Assembly: GCF_900104555.1 (NCBI RefSeq)
Contig: NZ_FNJU01000003.1
Location: 124,001 to 188,000, forward strand
DNA length: 64,000 nt
Reading direction: 5' to 3'
From: Litchfieldia salsa
Lineage (GTDB): Bacteria > Bacillota > Bacilli > Bacillales > Bacillaceae_L
The notes below the pieces were generated by a model. The model was given only the letters and a program-made list of their open reading frames with translations. It was not told where the DNA came from and made no database searches. The first letter of the stretch is position 1. Each line of letters starts with the position of its first letter. The translations under genes and the position numbers were made by a program. Shown here in pieces: positions 58,311 through 64,000 of the stretch.

Positions 58311-60680
58311 ATGGTAAATGTACTAAATCAAGGATGGGATTTGTCTGTAAAGAGTAGAAAGTTTAACTTTGATTGGAAGTTCTTAAAAGAAGATCGTTCT
58401 GATGCATTTAAAATTGATACTGATGATTCAGACTGGAGAATACTAGATTTGCCTCATGATTGGAGTATTGAGGGCCCCTTTAAGGAGGAATATGCAAGTT
58501 CAACCGGATATTTACCTGGGGGAGTTGGTTGGTATCGTAAGAGCTTTTTGATACCAGACCATGTAAAAGGAAAAAAAGTATCCATTCAATTTGATGGAGT
58601 TTATAAAAACAGTGAAGTATGGATCAATGAACAATTCCTTGGGAAAAGGCCTTATGGCTATAGTTCTTTTAATTATGATATAACCCCATATTTGAATTTC
58701 GACAGTAGAGAAAATGTAATTGCTGTAAAAGTAGATCACTCTGATTTTGCTGATTCCCGCTGGTATCCGGGATCTGGTATTTATCGAAATGTATTTATCA
58801 ATATAACTGATAAAGTACATATCAAGCCATATGGCATCTTTGTTACAACTCCAACCATTTCATCATCAGAAGCAGAAATCCATATCCAAACTATTATAAG
58901 AAATGATCATAATCATAAAGCTGAAATCCAAATCGAACATCAAGTTAGGGATGCTACCGGTAAAGAGATAATTTCTACTTTATCTGAGCAAGTTATCCAA
59001 GGTAAAGATGAAAAGGAATTCTCGAATTCTATCATTCTAAATCAGCCAATTCTTTGGTCAACGGAGACTCCCTATTTATATAAAGTTGAAACAAGGGTAA
59101 TAAAGGAAGGTGAAGTGATTGATACAGAGATTACAACACTTGGTATTAGATCGTTCCATTTCGATGTGAACTCAGGATTTTATCTTAATGGAGAAAATCT
59201 CAAGATGAAAGGTGTATGTATCCATCATGATGCAGGTTGTCTTGGGGCAGCAGTACCTGATAAAGTCTGGCATAGACGATTACAGCTCTTAAAACAAGCT
59301 GGTGTTAATGCGATTAGAATGAGTCACAATCCACCTTCACCAGAGTTGTTAGATATGTGTGATTCTTATGGCTTTTTAGTCCAAGATGAGGCTTTTGATG
59401 AATGGGAGTATCCTAAGAACAAGTGGGTAGAAGGCTGGAATAAAGGAGAACCCTCTTTAGATGGCTATGCTTCAGACTTTACTGAGTGGGCTGAAATTGA
59501 TTTGAGAGATATGATCTTAAGAGATCGAAACCATCCTTCTATTGTCTTTTGGAGCATTGGGAATGAAATTGATTATCCAAATGATCCTTATTCACACCCT
59601 ATACTCGGAGAACGCTACAAAGCAGATAAACCAGAAGCAAAGGGAATGGGTGAGATTGCAAAGAGGCTAGTAAAGGTTGTAAAACAATATGATCCAACAA
59701 GGCCTGTTACCGCTGCTCTAGCAAGTGTTATCATGTCAAACGAAACAGAATTTCCAGATGCATTGGACGTTGTTGGGTATAACTATCAAGAATTTCTTTA
59801 TCATGAAGACCATGAAAAATATCCAAATCGAGTGATTTACGGAAGTGAAAATGGAAGGAATCATAATGTTTGGTTGGCAGTAGAAAATAATGATTTTATA
59901 TCAGGACAATTTATCTGGACTGGGATTGACTATTTAGGGGAAGCGCGTGGTTGGCCACTTCGTCATGCAACCCCTGGAATGCTAGATCTTGCAGGGTTTA
60001 AGAAGCCTTTGTATTACTTCAAACAAAGTCAATGGTCTGACACTGATATGGTTCACATAGGCTTGACATCGATAAAGGAAGATAATCACGACGAAGTTAA
60101 CTGGGATCATGAGGTTTTCTGCAGGTGGAATGGAAATGAAGGCGAAACAGAAAGGGTAGCGTGTTGTACAAATTGCCCTGAAGTAGACTTACTATTAAAT
60201 GGAGAATCGGTTGGAGTTAAAAAACAAGAAGACTACCCAGGTGGAACAATTTATTGGGATATTCCATACTCTAACGGTACATTAAAAGCAGTCGGAAAAA
60301 GAAACGGAAACATTACTTGTACACATGAATTAAAGACAGCCGGTGAGCCAACAAAATTACACTTACTTGTGGATACGAAATCTCTTAAAGCTGACAGACA
60401 GGATGTTGCACATGTAGAAGTAAATATTCTTGACCAAGACAATAACTTAGTCTATGAAGCTGATAATGAAATATATTGTACAATCGACGGACCTGGGGAG
60501 ATTATTGGGCTGGAATGCAGTAACCCAGAAAGTCACCAGGATTACAAAGCAAAGAGTAGAAAAGCTTATCATGGCAAATTATTAATCTATGTAAAAGCCA
60601 CTGATCAACCGGGTACTATTACATTAAAGACAACTTCTGGGCACTTGGAAAGTTCGTTTGTTGAAATAGAGGTTAAGTAA
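58311..60680 (+). CDS. Glycoside hydrolase family 2 protein (beta-galactosidase-like), 789 aa
   Basis: N-terminal sugar-binding domain (LPHDWSIEGPF), Ig-like domain, TIM barrel with acid/base Glu in SIGNEIDYP (about residue 420) and nucleophile Glu in YGSENGRNH (about residue 520), and a C-terminal Ig-like domain. It is shorter than LacZ and lacks the beta-gal small domain. Likely intracellular (no signal peptide), acting on a different beta-linked galactoside or glucuronide. AAGGGGTG precedes ATG 58311. Confidence 0.9.
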   Translation: MVNVLNQGWDLSVKSRKFNFDWKFLKEDRSDAFKIDTDDSDWRILDLPHDWSIEGPFKEEYASSTGYLPGGVGWYRKSFLIPDHVKGKKVSIQFDGVYKNSEVWINEQFLGKRPYGYSSFNYDITPYLNFDSRENVIAVKVDHSDFADSRWYPGSGIYRNVFINITDKVHIKPYGIFVTTPTISSSEAEIHIQTIIRNDHNHKAEIQIEHQVRDATGKEIISTLSEQVIQGKDEKEFSNSIILNQPILWSTETPYLYKVETRVIKEGEVIDTEITTLGIRSFHFDVNSGFYLNGENLKMKGVCIHHDAGCLGAAVPDKVWHRRLQLLKQAGVNAIRMSHNPPSPELLDMCDSYGFLVQDEAFDEWEYPKNKWVEGWNKGEPSLDGYASDFTEWAEIDLRDMILRDRNHPSIVFWSIGNEIDYPNDPYSHPILGERYKADKPEAKGMGEIAKRLVKVVKQYDPTRPVTAALASVIMSNETEFPDALDVVGYNYQEFLYHEDHEKYPNRVIYGSENGRNHNVWLAVENNDFISGQFIWTGIDYLGEARGWPLRHATPGMLDLAGFKKPLYYFKQSQWSDTDMVHIGLTSIKEDNHDEVNWDHEVFCRWNGNEGETERVACCTNCPEVDLLLNGESVGVKKQEDYPGGTIYWDIPYSNGTLKAVGKRNGNITCTHELKTAGEPTKLHLLVDTKSLKADRQDVAHVEVNILDQDNNLVYEADNEIYCTIDGPGEIIGLECSNPESHQDYKAKSRKAYHGKLLIYVKATDQPGTITLKTTSGHLESSFVEIEVK

Positions 60681-60700
60681 GTTTGTTCAGAATGATAAAT

Positions 60701-60733
60701 CCCCGGGTTCATGCTAATTGAAGGAACCCGGGG
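60701..60733 (+). promoter_or_regulatory. GC-rich hairpin between GH2 and GH43 genes
   Basis: CCCCGGGTTC is a perfect complement of GAACCCGGGG, loop of 13 bases, without a T-run. Probably an RNA stability or processing element rather than a terminator. Confidence 0.6.
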
Positions 60734-60758
60734 CACAAGAAAGACAGGAGATGATTTA

Positions 60759-61751
60759 ATGCCATATAATAGTGCCTCTGATGCTTCTAAACCTAGAAAG
60801 GGACACCGACTTAAAGATATTCCTGCACATGACCCTTTTGTCCTGACACATGAAGAAACAAATACTTATTATTTATATACAACTGGAATTCCAGAATTAA
60901 CAGATTTAGAGAGAAATGGAGTACTCACTTATAAAAGTAAGGATTTACTTGAGTGGGAAGGTCCTTATGTAGTTTTTGAGATTCCTGATGGAACGTGGGC
61001 AAATCCAACGCATGGTACATGGGCACCAGAGGTCCATCAGTATAATGGGAACTATTACTTATTCGTTACTCTTCATAATAGAGACGCAATCCTCGCTGAA
61101 CCACCAGATGTTTGGAAAACCAATCACCTCCGTGGTACTAGTATTGCATGTTCTCATTCTCCCGAAGGCCCGTTTGAGTTGTTAAAAAAGGATGGACCTG
61201 TGCCACCTAGAGACTTCATGACTCTAGATGGAACACTGTATGTGGATGAGGATAGAAAGCCATGGATGGTATATTGCCATGAGTGGATACAGGTAATAGA
61301 TGGTACATTTGAGGCGATTCCATTAAAGGACGATTTGTCTGATGCTAATGGAGAACCCCTACATCTTTTTAAAGCTTCAGATGCCCCATGGATCAATGCT
61401 GAACGGAAGCCTGATGTGAAGCATTCCGTTTATGTATCAGATGGATGTCAATTATATCGTACAAAAGGCGGTCACCTTGTTATGCTATGGTCAAGCTATA
61501 ACAATGAAGGATATGTCCAAACGATGGCTCGATCTAAATCGGGAAAGTTGGAGGGACCTTGGGAACAGCTGGACCCATTAGTTGATGGGGATAGTGGACA
61601 TGGCATGCTGTTTCGGACATTTGAAGGTGCTTGGATGCTTATTCTTCATCATCCATTTAGTACCCCAGAATCCCGAGCGAAGATATATGAAGTAGAGGAA
61701 ACGGAGGATAGCTTTAAGATTATTAAACATAGAGTTGATTTAGATGGTTAG
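60759..61751 (+). CDS. Glycoside hydrolase family 43 protein
   Basis: 330 aa, a five-bladed beta-propeller. The catalytic base is Asp in AHDPFVL, and TWAPEVH and LDGTLYVDEDRKPWM contain family residues. GH43 enzymes cleave arabinofuranosides, xylosides or galactans. In this setting an arabinose or galactose side chain is likely. No signal peptide, so it acts in the cytosol after import. ATG 60759 has AGGAGAT upstream. It is the last gene of the operon. Confidence 0.9.
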   Translation: MPYNSASDASKPRKGHRLKDIPAHDPFVLTHEETNTYYLYTTGIPELTDLERNGVLTYKSKDLLEWEGPYVVFEIPDGTWANPTHGTWAPEVHQYNGNYYLFVTLHNRDAILAEPPDVWKTNHLRGTSIACSHSPEGPFELLKKDGPVPPRDFMTLDGTLYVDEDRKPWMVYCHEWIQVIDGTFEAIPLKDDLSDANGEPLHLFKASDAPWINAERKPDVKHSVYVSDGCQLYRTKGGHLVMLWSSYNNEGYVQTMARSKSGKLEGPWEQLDPLVDGDSGHGMLFRTFEGAWMLILHHPFSTPESRAKIYEVEETEDSFKIIKHRVDLDG

Positions 61752-61759
61752 AAGGAATT

Positions 61760-61796
61760 GGGGCAAGAGGGAAGAGTACCTTGTGCCCCTTTTTTA
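61760..61796 (+). terminator. Operon terminator
   Basis: GGGGCA pairs with TGCCCC (loop about 18 bases, internal AAG/CTT pairing), followed by TTTTTT. Confidence 0.8.
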
Positions 61797-61875
61797 CTTT
61801 TTTCCAAAAGAGTAATCGGTTATAGTTAAAAACCGTTTAGATACCCGCTAAGGAATAATATCAATGTTTGGTGCT

Positions 61876-62075
61876 TGTGTTTTTATTAGAGGCCTCCTAT
61901 TGAACAAAAGCCTTCCTCTGAGCATGTGTTTTGTCTAATAGAGGCCTTCTATTGAACAAAAGCATTACTTGGAGCATGTGTTTTGTCTAATAGAAATCCT
62001 TCTATCGAACAAAAGTATTCCTTGGACCGTGTTTTTTATCTATTAAAAGACTCCTATTTAATAAACGATCTTTTT
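61876..62075. repeat. Degenerate tandem repeat, about 50-bp units, 3.5 to 4 copies
   Basis: Units begin at 61876, 61925, 61977 and about 62029 and run 49-52 bp. Each begins TGTGTTTT, contains TAATAGAGGCC and CTATTGAACAAAAG, and degenerates towards the 3' end. AATAG/CTATT inside each unit can form a hairpin. No coding frame runs through. Confidence 0.75.
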
Positions 62076-62296
62076 ATGAGTTTAAACGTAGTGCTACTTC
62101 ATTATCAAAAGCGAGAGCCTTTCATTCTAAGCGAGCGTTAAATATTAAACTAGGAAAGCATTTTTCGACGGCCGGTACTATACCCAACCCAATAATTTCT
62201 CTGTTAGAGAGAACTAAAGAATCTCAAAAATATGTTGGTTGAGTCAATCACTAGTGTTATAAAGCTTACGGATAATAGATTTGATTAGAATTTTTG

Positions 62297-62325
62297 TTGA
62301 CAAAAAATGCCAACTACTATATCTT
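62297..62325 (+). promoter_or_regulatory. SigA-type promoter
   Basis: TTGACA (62297-62302), 17-base spacer, TATCTT (62320-62325). It points at the broken small gene at 62424. The stretch 62076-62290 shows no gene. Confidence 0.65.
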
Positions 62326-62423
62326 GTGACTAGCAGTGAAATTTCAACTTTTTTTTGCAACTGGTACTAATTTATTTAATAATGATAGTAAATAACAAAA
62401 TGAAAACAAAGAGCTGATATGAA

Positions 62424-62748
62424 TTGAATAGAAAATCTATACAAACATACAGTTTAATAGTTCTATCCAGTCTTGGTCTTACTATTTTTTTTATTCATTG
62501 CTTTGCGCCCTACAGAAACTGAGTATAACGCATGGCTTTATAATGAAAAAAGTATCGAATGTCTAGAATCTTATTTAAAGTGTGTTGATAACCAAGGAAA
62601 AACGCTCTATTTTAAGGAGCAATCAATTAAAGATGGTTTTCTCCTATTCTCACTAAATCACACAATCTATGCTTATGAAGACGAAAAAGTAGCTTTTGAT
62701 AGTAAATCAATCGGTATTCTAAAGAGATTTATAGTGATTAACAATTAA
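62424..62748 (+). pseudogene. Signal-anchored small protein gene with a frameshift in a T8 tract
   Basis: TTG 62424 opens NRKSIQTYSLIVLSSLGLTIF and then ends early. After the eight-T tract at about 62485-62492 the other frame gives LFIALRPTETEYNAW and runs to 62746. Removing one T joins them into a protein of about 107 aa with an N-terminal hydrophobic anchor. Confidence 0.5.
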
Positions 62749-62801
62749 TTAGCTATCCAGATTATATTGTTTTGTTCATTTTGGAACATTAATAAGAGTC
62801 A

Positions 62802-62900
62802 ATGATAAAAAAGAACAGTTTTTCCTTGTGATTAATTGGTGCATTTTTTAGCATAGCCTTACTGTTAAGCTTAATTATTGAAAGGTCGTTTCTTAAATGA
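62802..62900 (+). pseudogene. Short membrane peptide frame with an in-frame TGA
   Basis: ATG 62802 opens nine codons and then TGA (62829). The same frame continues for 22 codons of hydrophobic sequence to TGA 62898. A single change would give a 32-residue peptide. A terminator hairpin overlaps its end. Confidence 0.3.
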
Positions 62901-62917
62901 AATCGATCTTTTTTGTT
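62882..62917 (+). terminator. Terminator-like hairpin
   Basis: AAGGTCGTTTC pairs imperfectly with GAAATCGATCTT, followed by TTTTTG. Confidence 0.6.
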
Positions 62918-63046
62918 TTCGGGGGGTTAACGTGACATTAAAGGTATTTGAAATGAAATTATTTAGCTATCTGAGCACTTAAGCTTAATAAAGAAACATA
63001 TTATGAGCAGAATAAATGGAATAACAAACCTTAGAGGTGAAACTTG

Positions 63047-63454
63047 ATGACAATTCGTTACATCCTATTAGTAGGATTATTATTCTTTTTATCTTTTCCT
63101 ACGCAGATTGTAAAAGCAGAAACCATTTCAAATGTGGACGGAATGTATGTTACGACAGAGGATATTATTTTTGAAATTATTTTTCCAACTATTGATCAAA
63201 GAGTTACCAAAGAGTACGGGAAAGAAACTTTTGTTAGCTGGCAATGGAAAAGGATTGTTGGTATCACTTACAATGATAATCATTCCTATGATGTTGTTGT
63301 AAGAATTGAAGTCCCTGTAGAAAATGGTGATTATAGTGAAGATTTGGTAACAGTAAGAATATCTCCTTCCTGTGATAGCGATAAGATTAACAAATTGAAA
63401 TGTAATCATGAATTCAAAGTTGATATTTTGGATTATGAACATGTTTCTCCATGA
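63047..63454 (+). CDS. DUF3888-like secreted protein, 135 aa
   Basis: An N-terminal signal peptide (residues 1-24, ending near VKAET) is followed by a secreted domain. The pattern IFPTIDQRVTKEYG and WKRIVGI resembles DUF3888 proteins of Bacilli. Two Cys near the C-terminus (CDSDKINKLKC) could form a disulfide. ATG 63047 is preferred over TTG 63044 because AGAGGTG lies seven bases upstream. Confidence 0.75.
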   Translation: MTIRYILLVGLLFFLSFPTQIVKAETISNVDGMYVTTEDIIFEIIFPTIDQRVTKEYGKETFVSWQWKRIVGITYNDNHSYDVVVRIEVPVENGDYSEDLVTVRISPSCDSDKINKLKCNHEFKVDILDYEHVSP

Positions 63455-63498
63455 AATCATAAAATCTTTTATAAGTAAAGTTAACTTAAGTTTAATTG

Positions 63499-63524
63499 AG
63501 AGTTGCTGCAGCAACTCTTTTTAG
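63499..63524 (+). terminator. Terminator
   Basis: AGAGTTGC pairs perfectly with GCAACTCT (63499-63506 with 63511-63518), followed by TTTT. Confidence 0.8.
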
Positions 63525-63738
63525 ACATTTTTTGAAAACATTAGAACGGAAAATTTTATACCATTATCCGAATTAAGGTTAACGAGAGAAGTACCCCTTT
63601 ATGTTCCTGACTTACCACATAGTACTTTTAAAAATTTGTCAGTTTGTTTTAGATTGAAATTGAGAAATTATGGTAAACTTATCTTAGGTCTTAAAACTAA
63701 AAATGATGGTGATTAAAGGAATGTAAGGAGGCTTTTAC

Positions 63739-64000
63739 ATGTTTTGTATTAATGTTGAAGGAGCCGTTTATAAAGAAGATAAATGGTTGATTATTGGACG
63801 GAGTTTAAAAGAAGAGCACGCTGGAGGGTTGCTTTCCCTTGTAGGAGGGACAGTTGAAAATGAAGGGAATTCAAAAAATATATTAGAAAGAACATTACGA
63901 AGAGAATTATTTGAGGAAGTTGGAGTGAAAATAAAAGAAAAAATTGATTATGTAAGAAATACCTCATTTTCATTAGAAAATGGTAATGAAGTTGTTGATA
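63739..64000 (+). CDS. Nudix hydrolase, incomplete at window end
   Basis: ATG 63739 with AAGGAGG upstream. It is open to the window edge (87 codons). The Nudix box follows GGTVENEG and includes LRRELFEEVGV, so the metal-binding Glu residues are present. The C-terminus lies outside. Confidence 0.85.
   Translation, partial: MFCINVEGAVYKEDKWLIIGRSLKEEHAGGLLSLVGGTVENEGNSKNILERTLRRELFEEVGVKIKEKIDYVRNTSFSLENGNEVVD

Noticed and set aside
61876-62075. Possible CRISPR array
   Set aside because: Units are contiguous, of unequal length and degenerate, with no unique spacers and no cas genes nearby.
63128-63514. 128-aa reverse frame over the DUF3888-like gene
   Set aside because: The + strand frame has a signal peptide and ribosome site; the reverse one overlaps the terminator.

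Overview
The window looks like chromosomal DNA of an AT-rich, spore-forming Bacillaceae species. The evidence is strong GGAGG-type ribosome sites, frequent TTG/GTG starts, T-box leaders, a guanidine-I (ykkC) riboswitch, a short gamma-SASP-like spore gene, a bacillithiol-transferase-type DinB protein, YqxD, BrnQ, Mqo and an HPr-kinase-like protein. The genus cannot be fixed from the sequence alone. I see no rRNA, tRNA, insertion sequence, prophage or CRISPR array.

Positions 1-16.5 kb are an accessory stretch of mostly single-gene units. They comprise GNAT acetyltransferases, a HIT protein, a VOC protein, P-loop kinase-like proteins, a SAM methyltransferase, a nucleotidyltransferase, a Nudix hydrolase, a deoxyribosyltransferase-like protein and small membrane proteins. 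The stretch also holds a LysR/quinone oxidoreductase pair separated by a decayed flavodoxin-type reductase gene, and a T-box leader in front of an MFS efflux-type transporter. Positions 16.5-20 kb hold a LysR regulator divergent from a stand-alone EPSP synthase, followed by an SMP-30 protein. Positions 20-34 kb contain three ECF sigma/membrane anti-sigma operons. Each is preceded by an AAC-N16/17-CGTC motif that looks like an autoregulatory promoter. Between them lie a T-box-controlled second-type methionyl-tRNA synthetase, a second P-loop kinase-like protein, YfiT, an HAD phosphatase, an alpha/beta hydrolase, a type I methionine aminopeptidase and a frameshifted HicB-like gene.

Positions 34-50 kb are mixed housekeeping and accessory genes: YqxD, two overlapping VOC genes, an HprK-like paralogue with an altered signature, Mqo, methylmalonyl-CoA epimerase, BrnQ, a SASP-like gene, GtrA, Bcr/CflA, an AlkD-like protein, an Eis-like GNAT, the guanidine riboswitch with a YkkC/YkkD exporter pair, and two more GNATs. 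Positions 50-62 kb form one coherent catabolic locus: a LacI-type regulator, a LacZ-type GH2, an ABC importer lacking its own ATPase, a second GH2 and a GH43. Six near-identical 14-bp palindromes lie at its promoters. The likely substrate is a beta-galactoside or (arabino)galactan-derived oligosaccharide. The tail holds a degenerate tandem repeat, small broken genes, a DUF3888-like secreted protein and the start of a Nudix gene.

Several small genes carry single lesions: a nonsense codon at 4327, an in-frame TGA at 62829, and frameshifts near 8571, 15905, 31590, 45729 and 62485. Some fall in T-runs. Either assembly errors or true decay could explain them, and they should be verified first. The most interesting regulatory elements are the T-box in front of an efflux-type transporter, the T-box-controlled MetRS, the three similar ECF promoters and the LacI operator set.
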